Source of the DNA: Gammaproteobacteria bacterium
Lineage (GTDB): Bacteria; Pseudomonadota; Gammaproteobacteria; Steroidobacterales; Woeseiaceae
DNA: 64,000 nt
Direction: 5' to 3'
Assembly: GCA_024640305.1 (NCBI GenBank)
Contig: JAHEFG010000001.1
Coordinates: 55,843 to 119,842, forward strand
Of this stretch, positions 1 through 8,919 are shown one piece after another (position 1 is the first letter of the stretch; every line of letters starts with the position of its first letter). The notes below the pieces were generated by a model. That model saw nothing but the letters and a program-made list of their open reading frames with translations, was not told the origin of the DNA and did not search any database. A program made the position numbers and the translations under genes.

Positions 1-162
1 GACGAGGCGGACCAGGCCCTGTTACAACGATTCGGTGTCTTCGGGCCGCCGACAATTATTTTCTTTGGCACGGATGGCCAGCAACGCCACGGCTACGAGG
101 TCGTGGGTTACATGAAGGCAATGGACTTTACCGACCACCTGCAACAGGCATTCGACAGATAG
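1..162 (+). CDS. dsbD: DsbD C-terminal fragment (thiol:disulfide interchange protein), 5' end outside window
   Basis: The window opens inside a reading frame that ends after 53 residues at a TAG. The visible part contains the FGVFGPPTIIFF stretch, with the cis-proline of a thioredoxin fold, followed by a GY...F-type last helix. This is typical of the C-terminal periplasmic thioredoxin domain of DsbD/DipZ, which passes electrons from the cytoplasm to periplasmic disulfide reductases. The catalytic CxxC lies upstream of the window and cannot be checked. Its position just before a TlpA-like protein and aroQ-accBC fits the order dipZ-aroQ-accB known from Pseudomonas. The family call rests on a short fragment plus synteny. 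Confidence 0.75.
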   Translation, partial: DEADQALLQRFGVFGPPTIIFFGTDGQQRHGYEVVGYMKAMDFTDHLQQAFDR

Positions 163-205
163 GAGCGCGCCGTGACCGGCGATCTCAAATTATAAAGGGT
201 TATTT

Positions 206-817
206 GTGCATCGATCTTTTCTGATATTCGCGATGGGATTTATCGCGCTCATGGCTGGGGTGCTTTTTTATGCCGCCAGAATCCCTGTGCAGGCACCAGA
301 CGCTGTCTCCCCGTCGGTGCCCCCGATTGCTGTGCAGCCCCAACAAGCCGTCCACCCGTCTTTCGAGCTCCCTGACGTCGAGGGTAACGCGCGCGACTTT
401 TCAGAATGGAGCGGCAAGCATCGCTTACTCAATTTTTGGGCAACCTGGTGTGCGCCCTGTAGGCGCGAGATACCGCTGCTAAAGGCTTTCCAGGAAGAGC
501 ACGGTGATGCCGGGTTCCAGATCATCGGCATTGCGGTGGACTTTCCGGAAGAGGTAGCGAAATATGCCGAGTCGGCCGAATTCAACTATCCGATACTCGT
601 TGGCCAGGAAGACGCAATGGCGATCGCGGAAACATCCGGCGTCGAATTCATAGGTATGCCGTTTACGATGATTGTCGCGGCCGATGGCGAGTTGCTCAAC
701 TCCCACATGGGCGAAATTCACAAGGAAGATCTCGAACACATCGTCAAGGTATTAACGATGCTCGACAACGGAGAGATCGACAGGGACGGCGCGCGTAAAG
801 GACTCGATTTTCTTTAG
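206..817 (+). CDS. TlpA/ResA-like membrane-anchored thioredoxin
   Basis: A 203-residue protein with an N-terminal hydrophobic segment (about residues 5-24) that should anchor it in the inner membrane, a Pro/Ala-rich spacer, and a periplasmic thioredoxin fold. The redox motif is W81-C82-A-P-C85, followed by R-R-E-I-P as in TlpA/ResA/CcmG proteins. MPF near residue 152 supplies the cis-proline. It starts at GTG (206) with AAAGGG about 6 nt upstream. Lying directly after dsbD, it is a likely recipient of electrons from DsbD, for instance in cytochrome c maturation or periplasmic disulfide reduction; the exact substrate cannot be read from the sequence. Confidence 0.85.
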   Translation: MHRSFLIFAMGFIALMAGVLFYAARIPVQAPDAVSPSVPPIAVQPQQAVHPSFELPDVEGNARDFSEWSGKHRLLNFWATWCAPCRREIPLLKAFQEEHGDAGFQIIGIAVDFPEEVAKYAESAEFNYPILVGQEDAMAIAETSGVEFIGMPFTMIVAADGELLNSHMGEIHKEDLEHIVKVLTMLDNGEIDRDGARKGLDFL

Positions 818-894
818 CGCAGACGTTCTGTGCGACGACTTTTCCCGGCCGCCGTTGTGCCCGCGCTCCTGCTCGCTAGCTCACAACACCTGGC

Positions 895-2088
895 TTAGCC
901 CGGTCGGCCGTCGATTCGCGGCCGTGTAAGAATCGGCAAGTAGCGCCAAAGAAACACAACAAAGGCCAACGTCCACAAGATACCGGAAACGATCATCGCC
1001 TCGCGATAAACGCCTGGCGCGATTGACGCAGCCAGGACGCGGACGACCGCAGAAAGTTGCAGCAGAACGAATGCTCCCACCTCGGCTCCTCCAGCGACCA
1101 GCGCTCGCCCTGAATGACCCAGTGCACTGCGCATCATCATGGCCATCATCAATGATGCAATTGCGCCAATAGTGAACGCGTGAATTGCGGCGCCGGACGG
1201 AACCATTGATTGCAGCTCCAGCGCCCTCAATGCCAACGAAATGGGCAGCCACGCGTAGGCAACCGGCAACATCCATAACAGCGCATTGCCGCGAGCCTTG
1301 AACGGCTGCCAGAGCAACAGGCGAACACCCTGTCCCACTGCCGCAACAACGAAAACGAAAGACCAGGCGTTTTGCGCAACGCTAACCCAAGGTTCGAGAA
1401 TGCCGGCGACCAAAATAACGACCAATACGCCGACTGACACAATTTCGACACTTCTCACGTGGCGGGGACTCGCCCCCTCCACGGCATTGCCGATAAACGC
1501 CGGTACTACGCGACCGCCAATGATGGCGATCAGAATTGAGATCACATCGAGCGCCGCCGTCATTGAGACACGCGCGTACCCGAGCGGCAATGAACCCGAA
1601 CTCGCGAGGTGATAGCCCGCATTTGCCAATGTAAGAACGCCGAGTACGACAAGGACTTTGTAGTTTCTTGAGTTCCTGCTGGCCCAGATCGGAATTGCAA
1701 CCGCGACTCCCAGTACCGGCAGAAAAAGAACATCGATCAAGGCAGCAACATTCGCGGGTCCGGTTAGCATCAAGGCGCGTGCGAGCAGCCACAGAGTGAC
1801 AAGACCACCAAGCAGCGCGCCGGTCGGCGTCGACTGTCCCGTCCAGTTGCGCACCGCCGTCAACAAGAATCCGGCAATGACCGCAGCCGCAAAGCCGAAG
1901 ATCATTTCATGGCTGTGCCAGGCCGTGCCCTGCAGGTAGTTGCCTGCCAGATCGATGCCAGCGTAAGACACGAGCCACGCTGGAATAGCAACGATCGCGA
2001 ACACCGCCGCGAACAAATAAAATGGACGGAAACCCAGTGCCAGTAGCGCCAACACAGATGGTTCATTTTTCGGCTGTGCAATACCCAT
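895..2088 (-). CDS. nnrS: NnrS family membrane protein
   Basis: A 397-residue, very hydrophobic protein with about 12 predicted membrane helices. The early motifs LGFRPFYLFA and WHSHEMIFGFAAAVIAGFLL, followed by AVRNWTGQ, are the signature of NnrS, a heme- and copper-containing membrane protein linked to nitric oxide stress and denitrification. Histidines in the WHSHEM motif and later in the chain are likely metal ligands. It is divergent from aroQ and convergent with the TlpA-like gene, so it looks like a single-gene insertion in the dsbD-aroQ block. No nitrite or NO reductase genes are in the window. Confident on family, not on physiology. Confidence 0.9.
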   Translation of the reverse strand: MGIAQPKNEPSVLALLALGFRPFYLFAAVFAIVAIPAWLVSYAGIDLAGNYLQGTAWHSHEMIFGFAAAVIAGFLLTAVRNWTGQSTPTGALLGGLVTLWLLARALMLTGPANVAALIDVLFLPVLGVAVAIPIWASRNSRNYKVLVVLGVLTLANAGYHLASSGSLPLGYARVSMTAALDVISILIAIIGGRVVPAFIGNAVEGASPRHVRSVEIVSVGVLVVILVAGILEPWVSVAQNAWSFVFVVAAVGQGVRLLLWQPFKARGNALLWMLPVAYAWLPISLALRALELQSMVPSGAAIHAFTIGAIASLMMAMMMRSALGHSGRALVAGGAEVGAFVLLQLSAVVRVLAASIAPGVYREAMIVSGILWTLAFVVFLWRYLPILTRPRIDGRPG

Positions 2089-2118
2089 ACGGCCTTATAC
2101 ACGATTACCAGGCAAAAT

Positions 2119-2149
2119 TTGCGCGAAAGTCATCAAAAAGGGTTAGAAT
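2119..2149 (+). promoter_or_regulatory. Possible sigma-70 promoter for aroQ-accBC
   Basis: In the 100-nt gap between divergent nnrS and aroQ, TAGAAT (2144-2149) resembles a -10 box, and TTGCGC (2119-2124) could be a -35 element with a rather long 19-nt spacer. The predicted start of transcription would lie about 35 nt before the aroQ ATG. This is pattern matching only and may be chance. Confidence 0.3.
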
Positions 2150-2188
2150 TGCGGCCATCTTCGGGGAACTGGTAAATTCCGACGAACA

Positions 2189-2641
2189 ATGTCTAACTTC
2201 CTGCTACTCAATGGCCCCAATCTCAACCTGCTCGGCTCGCGCGAGCCTGAGGTTTACGGGGCGACTCGTCTCGAGGACATCGAGGCAAACTGCATAGACG
2301 TGGCCAAAGAGCTCGGTCATTCGATCGAGTGCTTCCAGAGTAATGCTGAACACGAGCTGATAGACCGCGTACAACAGGCTGCAAGGGAAAACATCGAATT
2401 TATCATATTGAACCCGGGCGGCTTTACCCACACCAGCGTCGCGTTGCGCGATGCATTGCTGGCTGTTGCCATTCCTTTTATAGAAATTCACCTGAGCAAC
2501 ACCTTCGCTCGGGAAGAGTTTCGCCAGGTTAGTTTCTTTAGTGACATCGCACAAAGTTGTCTGTTTGGATTTGGAGCCTACGGCTACGAGCTGGCGCTGC
2601 AAGCTGCCAGTGAACATGTAGCGAACGCCGAGAGAGAATGA
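2189..2641 (+). CDS. aroQ: Type II 3-dehydroquinate dehydratase
   Basis: A 150-residue protein of the usual size for AroQ, the third step of the shikimate pathway (3-dehydroquinate to 3-dehydroshikimate). The family signature [20 protein letters not shown] is at the N-terminus with N11 and the catalytic Y23. Further active-site pieces are NPGG(F)THTS (75-83), the histidine in EIHLSN (H101) and R112. It forms a dodecameric cytosolic enzyme in known relatives. The stop overlaps the accB start (ATGA), so the two are translationally coupled, as in Pseudomonas. Confidence 0.96.
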   Translation: MSNFLLLNGPNLNLLGSREPEVYGATRLEDIEANCIDVAKELGHSIECFQSNAEHELIDRVQQAARENIEFIILNPGGFTHTSVALRDALLAVAIPFIEIHLSNTFAREEFRQVSFFSDIAQSCLFGFGAYGYELALQAASEHVANAERE

Positions 2642-3108
2642 TGGATATAAGAAAAGTAAAAAAATTGATCGAACTGCTGGACGAATCTGGCATTGCCGAG
2701 ATTGAAATCGCCGAAGGCGAGGATTCTGTGCGGATCAGCCGATATTCGCAAAATGCACCAGCGGCGCCTGTGGCGATGAGCTACGCCCCAGCTGCGGCGG
2801 CTCCTGCCGCGGCACCGGCGGCCGCAGCAGAAGTCGCCCCGGCCGAAGTGGAAGAGGAAGGTTTCCTTGTACCCGCGCCGATGGTCGGTACGTTTTACGC
2901 ATCATCTTCCCCGGGCGCCGCGCCGTACGTGCAGGTTGGCGACCGCGTAAACGAAGGCGACACGCTGTGCATTATCGAGGCGATGAAAATGATGAACCAG
3001 ATCGATGCCGACGTGTCGGGTGTCATCAAATCGATCCGCGTGCAAAATGGCGAAGCGGTCGAATACGGGCAAACGTTGATCGTTATCGATCAACGGCACG
3101 CTGACTAA
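2638..3108 (+). CDS. accB: Biotin carboxyl carrier protein of acetyl-CoA carboxylase
   Basis: A 156-residue BCCP. The N-terminal helical region (1-35) is followed by an Ala/Pro-rich flexible linker (about 40-68) and a biotinyl domain with the E-A-M-K-M motif, K117 being the biotinylation site. The thumb-like segment expected in bacterial BCCPs is present before the biotin loop. It carries biotin between the AccC carboxylase and the AccAD transferase at the first committed step of fatty acid synthesis. Two consecutive ATGs (2638, 2641) are possible starts; the first overlaps the aroQ stop. accC follows after 14 nt. Confidence 0.96.
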   Translation: MMDIRKVKKLIELLDESGIAEIEIAEGEDSVRISRYSQNAPAAPVAMSYAPAAAAPAAAPAAAAEVAPAEVEEEGFLVPAPMVGTFYASSSPGAAPYVQVGDRVNEGDTLCIIEAMKMMNQIDADVSGVIKSIRVQNGEAVEYGQTLIVIDQRHAD

Positions 3109-3122
3109 ACGGACCTGACAAC

Positions 3123-4466
3123 ATGCTGGAAAAAGTTGTTATAGCCAATCGCGGCGAGATCGCGCTGCGCGTTCAGCGGGCCTGTCGCGAGATGGGTATC
3201 AAGACTGTCGCCGTTCATTCAACCGCCGACAATAACCTGAAGCATGTCCTGCTCGCTGATGAGACGGTTTGCATAGGGCCACCCGCATCAGCCGAAAGCT
3301 ACCTCAACATGCCGGCAATCATCAGCGCTGCCGAGGTTACGGATGCCGTCGCCGTGCATCCCTGCTACGGTTTTCTGTCAGAGAACGCGGACTTCGCGGA
3401 TCGCGTTGAGTCCAGTGGCTTCATTTTCATCGGCCCACCGGCAAGTGCTATTCGCCTTATGGGTGACAAGGTATCTGCCATTCAGGCTATGAAGGCAGCG
3501 GGCGTGCCCTGTGTGCCCGGTTCGGACGGCCCGCTTGGCGATGATCCAGACGAGAACATGCGCATCGCGCGCGACATCGGTTACCCGATCATCATCAAGG
3601 CCTCTGGTGGTGGCGGTGGCCGCGGCATGCGTGTCGTGCATGCCGAAGCTTCTCTGATTGCCGCGATTACCGTTACCAAGGCGGAAGCCAGAGCGGCCTT
3701 CAGCAACGATGTGGTGTACATGGAGAAGTATCTGGAGCGCCCACGACACGTCGAATTCCAGGTGTTGGCCGACTCTCACGGCAACGCTGTCTATCTTGGT
3801 GAGCGCGACTGTTCCATGCAGCGACGACATCAAAAAGTCATCGAGGAAGCGCCAGCTCCCGGTATCACAGAAGAACAACGCAAGCGCATTGGCGAGCGTT
3901 GTGTGAAAGCCTGCAAGGAGATCGGTTATCGAAGTGCAGGAACGTTCGAATTCCTGTTCCAGGACGGAGAGTTTTACTTCATCGAGATGAATACACGACT
4001 GCAGGTCGAGCATCCCGTTACGGAGATGATCACCGGTATCGATATTGTCCGCGAACAACTGCAAATTGCGGCGGGTGAAAAGCTGAGCTTCAAGCAGAAT
4101 GACGTCAAAATCCTCGGACACGCCATCGAATGCCGCATCAATGCCGAAGATCCGAAGACGTTTATGCCGTCACCGGGGCTAATCAATCTCTGGCACGCGC
4201 CCGGTGGACCCGGCATACGTGTCGACAGCCATATTTATAGTGGTTACAAAGTCCCGCCCTTTTATGACTCAATGATAGGCAAGGTCATCGCCCACGGTGG
4301 CAATCGAGACGCAGCAGTTGCCCGCATGAAGATCGCGTTAAGCGAGATAGTCATCGAGGGCATTAAGACGAATGTGCCTCTGCACCAGGAAATTTTCCAG
4401 CATGCCGCCTTCCAGAAGGGCGGCACAGATATTCATTACCTGGAAAAGCGTCTCGGTCTGGTGTGA
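3123..4466 (+). CDS. accC: Biotin carboxylase subunit of acetyl-CoA carboxylase
   Basis: A 447-residue protein, the standard length for stand-alone AccC. It starts [16 protein letters not shown], the biotin-carboxylase N-domain signature. The ATP-grasp glycine-rich loop K159[10 protein letters not shown], the [14 protein letters not shown] segment and the [14 protein letters not shown] catalytic stretch are all intact. It carboxylates biotin on AccB using ATP and bicarbonate. Fourth gene of a compact plus-strand cluster (aroQ, accB, accC, prmA). Confidence 0.97.
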   Translation: MLEKVVIANRGEIALRVQRACREMGIKTVAVHSTADNNLKHVLLADETVCIGPPASAESYLNMPAIISAAEVTDAVAVHPCYGFLSENADFADRVESSGFIFIGPPASAIRLMGDKVSAIQAMKAAGVPCVPGSDGPLGDDPDENMRIARDIGYPIIIKASGGGGGRGMRVVHAEASLIAAITVTKAEARAAFSNDVVYMEKYLERPRHVEFQVLADSHGNAVYLGERDCSMQRRHQKVIEEAPAPGITEEQRKRIGERCVKACKEIGYRSAGTFEFLFQDGEFYFIEMNTRLQVEHPVTEMITGIDIVREQLQIAAGEKLSFKQNDVKILGHAIECRINAEDPKTFMPSPGLINLWHAPGGPGIRVDSHIYSGYKVPPFYDSMIGKVIAHGGNRDAAVARMKIALSEIVIEGIKTNVPLHQEIFQHAAFQKGGTDIHYLEKRLGLV

Positions 4467-4488
4467 TCGAGAACACACCCGCCTGACG

Positions 4489-5385
4489 ATGAATTGGCGA
4501 CAATTTGTCATGGATCTTGAAAAGCTGAATCCGGATAGTATCGAGGAGGTCTTTGCTCGTCATGGCGCCCATTCGATCACGTTCACCGACGCGGGTGACA
4601 AGCCGGTGCTGGAACCTGCTCCGGGTGAAGCTCCCCTTTGGCCGGACTCGCGCATCACCGGACTATTTTCGAGCGACGCGGATTTATCTCAATTGCAGGA
4701 CGACTTAAAACAATCGCTGGGTATCGACGAACTGCCACCGCATCAAGTCGAAGACCTCGAGAACCGTGCCTGGGAACGGGAATGGCTGAAAGACTTCGGT
4801 CCGATGTGTTTCGGTGAACGGCTCTGGATCTGCCCTGGTGACTCAGGCGTTGATGATAAGAACGCGCTTATCGTTCGCCTCGATCCCGGGCTGGCGTTTG
4901 GCACCGGCACACACGCAACCACCGCATTGTGTCTCGACTGGCTTGACAGTCTGATGCTGGCGAATTCGACGATGCTCGACTACGGGTGCGGCTCCGGCGT
5001 ACTGGCAATCGCAGCGCTCAAACTCGGGTGCATATCGGCATCGGCGATGGATATCGACCCACAGGCGGTCACAGCGACACGTGCGAATGCTCGTCACAAC
5101 AACGTCGAGGCGCAACTGACAGTCACCGATGCCGCCGACGGCATTGACGGTCAGTTCGATGTCGTCATTGCCAATATTCTCGCAGAGCCTTTGATCGCGC
5201 TTGCCGAACCCATAGCAAACCACGTCAAAGGGGGTTGCTTGCTTGCGTTATCCGGCATACTGTCCGAGCAGGTTGACGATGTGCTGGGTGCGTACCAGTC
5301 CTGGATCGAGTTCGATGAACCGGTTTACAGGGAACAGGGCGGGCAAATCTGGGCACGATTAACTGGTCGAAGGGTTGAGGTCTGA
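4489..5385 (+). CDS. prmA: Ribosomal protein L11 methyltransferase
   Basis: A 299-residue SAM-dependent methyltransferase that trimethylates ribosomal protein L11. The SAM-binding motif LDYGCGSGVLAIAALKLG lies around residues 163-180 and the catalytic-loop motif VIANILAEPL follows. The N-terminal substrate-recognition domain and the FGTGTHATT signature before motif I are typical of PrmA. The frame stays open upstream to 4372, but that part overlaps accC; the ATG at 4489 begins MNWRQF and gives the usual length. accC-prmA is a conserved gammaproteobacterial neighbourhood. Confidence 0.95.
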   Translation: MNWRQFVMDLEKLNPDSIEEVFARHGAHSITFTDAGDKPVLEPAPGEAPLWPDSRITGLFSSDADLSQLQDDLKQSLGIDELPPHQVEDLENRAWEREWLKDFGPMCFGERLWICPGDSGVDDKNALIVRLDPGLAFGTGTHATTALCLDWLDSLMLANSTMLDYGCGSGVLAIAALKLGCISASAMDIDPQAVTATRANARHNNVEAQLTVTDAADGIDGQFDVVIANILAEPLIALAEPIANHVKGGCLLALSGILSEQVDDVLGAYQSWIEFDEPVYREQGGQIWARLTGRRVEV

Positions 5386-5388
5386 GCG

Positions 5389-7572
5389 ATGTATACCCAG
5401 TGCCCAGAATGTGATGTCGCGTTCCGCGTCACAGCAGAGGTTCTAAGACAAGCCGCAGGGAAAGTCCGTTGCGGTGGCTGCGGTATTGCGTTTAACGCCC
5501 TCGAACACCTTTCTGAAGAAAAGCCACAGAAGCCATCGAGCACCGAGCCCGAACCAGCGCTACCGGAACTGACTCCTGAGTCGCCCCCGGAACTGGAGGC
5601 CGATACGCCGCCGCAAGCTATTTCAGCCGAGCAAAGCGCCGCGCTGCTCAAGACACTGGATCAACTTGCCGGCTCTGACATCCGGATCGAAGACACCGGC
5701 ATTGAATGGCGGGTTCTGGACACCGATTCCGCCACAATAGCTGAGCCCGAGCCTGAAGAAGAGGCCGAGGCAGACCCGGCTACTGAAACGGGTTCGCTGA
5801 AATTCTTCATTGAGGGCGAATCCGATCAATCCGAGGTCGTCGAGGAGATGCGATTCGACGACAACACGCCACTACCTGACGACTTCGATTTCGAGGCCGC
5901 AGTGGTTGATGCACCAGAGCCCGCGCCTGCCGAACAGGAAGAAGCAAGGGTTGTGGACGAACTTCAAGGCGCCCAGGTAGACCTGGTTTTCGGCGACGCC
6001 GACGAATGGGAAGATCTTCTCGGCGATCTTGATGAAAGCAAGCCCGCGGAACAACCTGAGCTCGAGACGGACGCCGCAGAGGAAGTTGAGGAAAGTATCC
6101 GGATTGAGGCTGATGATCTTGTCGCACTGGGCAGTGACCACGGCGACAGCTCTGCGGACCAGCCTCTCGACATGGACACGCAATTCGCTATCCAGGCCGA
6201 GGCAATGGGCATCGACCTCAGCGGCTTGCATGCGTCACTGGACGACGACGCTGACACCGAACCTGAAACATCGATTGACGACGACCTGATTGCAGCGGCG
6301 TTCGATACCGAGGAAGCGGCAAGGACCGCGGCAGAAGAAATGGAGGCGCAACTCGAAGACGGGCTGGAAGAAGAACCCGAAGAAGCGCTCGACGCAGAAA
6401 TCGAAGAGGATCTTGAGGACGAAATCGAAGACCGGCCGGAACAAGAACCCGAAGAAGAGTATGACGCAGAAATCGAACAGGATCTTGAGGATGAGATCGA
6501 AGACCAGCCGGAGCAAGAACCCGAAGAAGAACTTGATACAGAGATCGAAGAGGAGCTTGAGCAAGAGTTCGTCGACGAAATAAAGAATGCTTCCGCAGAA
6601 GATATTGGCGAAGAACCCGAAGAAGAACTCGAATACCAGGCGATCAAGGCTGATGCCGCGCTAGAGGCTGCTCTCGAAGAACCTGGCGAGGAGGTGGAAG
6701 AAGAGTACGTCGAACCTGATGTCAGCGACGAACACGTCATCCCTGAGATGACTGAAGAGGAATTGACGATCAACATGATGATCGATCAGGAACTCCTGAG
6801 CGTTGCCGTGGAGGATGAAGACGGGTTCGCATCCACAATTGTGCAGAAACAGCCTGACAAGAAAGTCGAGGGAGAAATTGGCGGCAACAAGAGCATAGAA
6901 AAGGCCGCGCCGCTTTTTGAAACCATTGTCATGGAGGGCGATTCCGTCAGTGACGATTCTGCACGCGGCGGCGACGGGCTTACTCCTGGCCGAGGAGCCG
7001 CATTAGCAGAAGAACTGCGCGCCGCGGGCAACGATGAGCGAGAGTATCGAGCGACCAACTGGCCTGGCATTGGCACTATCGCCGCTGCTATCGGGCTTTT
7101 ACTAATGCTGGGCTTGCAGTTCATGCACCAATCTCGTCAAGCCCTGGCGACGATCCCGGCGTTCAACAGCATCGTCGGGCCCGCGTATCGAGCGCTCGGC
7201 AAGCCTCTTACGCCGGCCTGGGATATTAGCGGCTGGCGATTCGAGCAGACCAAGAACAGCGTAGATGAAACCGATCAGTTGCTGACGATTTACACGCGGA
7301 TTGGCAATAAATCCGACGAGGCACTGCCCTACCCGCTTGTGCATGTGTCAATGACAGATCGTTTTGAAGATATTATCGGCAGCCGCGTTCTCGAACCTGG
7401 CGAGTTCCTTGCCGCCAATGCCGACCCACGCAAACTTGTGGCGCCAGGCAATACATTCGACGCCGTAATTTCGGTCGAGTCACCTTCCGACGAGGCAACC
7501 GGATTCAAGCTGAATGTTTGTTACCGGCTGGCAAGCGGAAATTTGCGCTGCGCGACCGAAGATTTCAAATAA
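5389..7572 (+). CDS. Zinc-ribbon / DUF3426 membrane protein with long acidic repeat region
   Basis: A 727-residue protein. Residues 1-35 are an MJ0042-type zinc ribbon (C5-x2-C8 and C28-x2-C31). Residues about 40-540 are strongly acidic and low in complexity, with a 24-residue Glu/Asp repeat at 329-394. One membrane helix follows (about 559-578), then a C-terminal DUF3426 domain that should face the periplasm. The same domain order (zinc ribbon, linker, membrane helix, DUF3426) is found in the gene between prmA and dusB/fis in Pseudomonas, but there the linker is far shorter. Function unknown. The gene starts 3 nt after prmA and is followed within about 20 nt by dusB. Confidence 0.85.
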   Translation: MYTQCPECDVAFRVTAEVLRQAAGKVRCGGCGIAFNALEHLSEEKPQKPSSTEPEPALPELTPESPPELEADTPPQAISAEQSAALLKTLDQLAGSDIRIEDTGIEWRVLDTDSATIAEPEPEEEAEADPATETGSLKFFIEGESDQSEVVEEMRFDDNTPLPDDFDFEAAVVDAPEPAPAEQEEARVVDELQGAQVDLVFGDADEWEDLLGDLDESKPAEQPELETDAAEEVEESIRIEADDLVALGSDHGDSSADQPLDMDTQFAIQAEAMGIDLSGLHASLDDDADTEPETSIDDDLIAAAFDTEEAARTAAEEMEAQLEDGLEEEPEEALDAEIEEDLEDEIEDRPEQEPEEEYDAEIEQDLEDEIEDQPEQEPEEELDTEIEEELEQEFVDEIKNASAEDIGEEPEEELEYQAIKADAALEAALEEPGEEVEEEYVEPDVSDEHVIPEMTEEELTINMMIDQELLSVAVEDEDGFASTIVQKQPDKKVEGEIGGNKSIEKAAPLFETIVMEGDSVSDDSARGGDGLTPGRGAALAEELRAAGNDEREYRATNWPGIGTIAAAIGLLLMLGLQFMHQSRQALATIPAFNSIVGPAYRALGKPLTPAWDISGWRFEQTKNSVDETDQLLTIYTRIGNKSDEALPYPLVHVSMTDRFEDIIGSRVLEPGEFLAANADPRKLVAPGNTFDAVISVESPSDEATGFKLNVCYRLASGNLRCATEDFK
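6373..6570 (+). repeat. 72-bp in-frame tandem repeat coding acidic 24-residue units
   Basis: Inside the DUF3426 gene, units 6373-6444 and 6445-6516 code nearly the same 24 residues (pattern EPEEx-x-DAEIE-x-DLEDEIED-x-PEQ), and a third, partial and more diverged unit covers 6517-6570. The two full units also match at DNA level apart from scattered changes, which points to recent duplication. The product would be a long acidic, partly helical segment. Confidence 0.85.
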
Positions 7573-7580
7573 GTCGCGGC

Positions 7581-7593
7581 TATAATGCCCCGC
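7581..7593 (+). promoter_or_regulatory. Perfect -10 box with GC-rich discriminator at the dusB start
   Basis: TATAAT at 7581-7586 is followed by GCCCCGC and then the dusB ATG at 7594. A start of transcription 7-8 nt after the -10 would fall on or next to the A of that ATG, giving a leaderless or nearly leaderless message. The GC-rich discriminator is the kind seen at growth-rate and stringently controlled promoters, such as that of the enteric dusB-fis operon. No good -35 hexamer is visible at 16-18 nt, so the call is tentative. Confidence 0.45.
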
Positions 7594-8580
7594 ATGAAGA
7601 TCGGCCCCTACGAACTATCCAGCCCATTCGTGCTAGCGCCCATGGCCGGCGTGACCGATGCCCCGTTCAGGCGTTTGTGCCGGCAATTCGGCGCAGGAAT
7701 GACAACGTCGGAAATGACGACGGCCGATACGAGCCTGTGGCAGACCGCCAAGTCCCGCCATCGCCTCGACCTGGATCTCGACGCTGAGCCCGTGGCAGTG
7801 CAAATAGCCGGGTCGGATCCCGAACAGATGGCAACCGCCGCAAGAGCCTGTGTTACGCGTGGCGCCCAGATTATCGACATCAATATGGGCTGCCCGGCCA
7901 AGAAAGTATGCAGGAAACTAGCCGGTTCAGCGCTGCTAAAGGACGAACAACTCGTTGCGAAGATCCTGCGCACGGTAGTGGCTGCTGTGGACGTGCCGGT
8001 TACACTCAAAATGCGCACTGGCTGGGATCCGGAACACCGCAACGGCGAAGCCATAGCCCGACTTGCTGAGGATTGCGGCATACAGGCGCTGGCTGTACAT
8101 GGCCGAACGCGCGCGTGCCGCTATCGTGGCGAAGCGGAATTCGAAACAATTGCGCTGATCAAGAATGCTGTCAACATCCCGGTGCTGGCCAATGGCGATA
8201 TCACCACGGCCGAGAAGTCGCTTGAGGTTCTGCGCGTAACTAATGCAGATGGCTTGATGATCGGCCGAGGTGCGCAAGGGCGGCCGTGGCTATTTCGTGA
8301 ACTATCGAACTATTCCCTGCACGGCAATACGGGCACGCCGCTAGAAAAAAATGAATTGCGTGATATCATGATCGGCCACTTGGGAGACTTGCACCGGTTT
8401 TATGGAGAGGCAACCGGCGTACGAGTGGCTCGCAAGCATCTGATCGGGTACTGCAAACATCTCGTCAATGCAGACGACTTTCGCTACCGGATCGTGCGCG
8501 TAGAAAGTGCTCAGGAACAACTTCGACTAACGCAGGAATACTTCAACCGGGAGGGGGGAGGTATTTCACTGGCGGCTTAG
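7594..8580 (+). CDS. dusB: tRNA-dihydrouridine synthase B
   Basis: A 328-residue FMN enzyme that reduces uridine in the tRNA D-loop. The N-terminus MKIGPYELSSPFVLAPMAGVTD lines up with known DusB, which is why the ATG at 7594 is preferred over the in-frame ATG at 7585. Other family marks are DINMGCPAKKV with catalytic C100, LKMRTGW, VHGRTR and the FMN-phosphate motif IGRGAQGRPW. A second cysteine replaces the usual polar residue six positions after C100 (C106). The pairing dusB-fis is characteristic of Gammaproteobacteria. Confidence 0.95.
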   Translation: MKIGPYELSSPFVLAPMAGVTDAPFRRLCRQFGAGMTTSEMTTADTSLWQTAKSRHRLDLDLDAEPVAVQIAGSDPEQMATAARACVTRGAQIIDINMGCPAKKVCRKLAGSALLKDEQLVAKILRTVVAAVDVPVTLKMRTGWDPEHRNGEAIARLAEDCGIQALAVHGRTRACRYRGEAEFETIALIKNAVNIPVLANGDITTAEKSLEVLRVTNADGLMIGRGAQGRPWLFRELSNYSLHGNTGTPLEKNELRDIMIGHLGDLHRFYGEATGVRVARKHLIGYCKHLVNADDFRYRIVRVESAQEQLRLTQEYFNREGGGISLAA

Positions 8581-8601
8581 TCGCTACAGGATTTGACTGA
8601 C

Positions 8602-8895
8602 GTGGCTCAAAAGAAAAACAAGAAAAACAAAGAATTGAAGGCCAAGCAAAGTAAGAAGCCACTCCACGAGCACACCGAAGACGCTCTCAACCAATACTTC
8701 GCCAACCTGAACGGTGACCGCCCGGGCGAATTGTACGATCTTGTTATGGGAGAGGTTGAGCGACCACTATTTAAGGCGGTCATGGACTATACCGACGGCA
8801 ACCAGAGCCAGGCGGCAGGTATCCTCGGCATAAACCGCGGCACGTTGCGCAAGAAACTCAGAACGTATTCCTTGATCCATAAATCACTTTCCTAA
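8602..8895 (+). CDS. fis: DNA-binding protein Fis
   Basis: A protein of 97-100 residues, the usual Fis length. The C-terminal half carries the helix-turn-helix region (GNQSQAAGILGINRGTLRKKL, about the last 35 residues), and an LYDLVMGEVERPLF helix precedes it as in Fis. The N-terminus is unusually lysine-rich (QKKNKKNKELKAKQSKK), unlike enteric Fis. The start is ambiguous: TTG at 8593 is only 1-2 nt from CAGGA, while GTG at 8602 has better spacing and is chosen here. Fis is a nucleoid protein and regulator of rRNA and growth-phase genes; it lies 21 nt after dusB. Confidence 0.93.
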   Translation: MAQKKNKKNKELKAKQSKKPLHEHTEDALNQYFANLNGDRPGELYDLVMGEVERPLFKAVMDYTDGNQSQAAGILGINRGTLRKKLRTYSLIHKSLS

Positions 8896-8919
8896 CAACC
8901 ACTTAAGCCAGGTGAATTG

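Noticed and set aside
2111..2140. Possible FNR/Dnr half-site (TTGATG on the minus strand) upstream of nnrS
   Set aside because: Only one half matches; the second half-site needed for a TTGAT-N4-ATCAA palindrome is absent.
3378..4121. Long open frame (247 codons) on the minus strand over accC
   Set aside because: It lies wholly inside the intact accC gene on the opposite strand and its translation resembles no protein; GC-rich codon use opens such frames often.
5964..6776. Ser-rich minus-strand open frame of 270 codons
   Set aside because: It is the complement of the Glu/Asp codons of the acidic DUF3426 linker; the serine richness is a by-product of GAA/GAG repeats.
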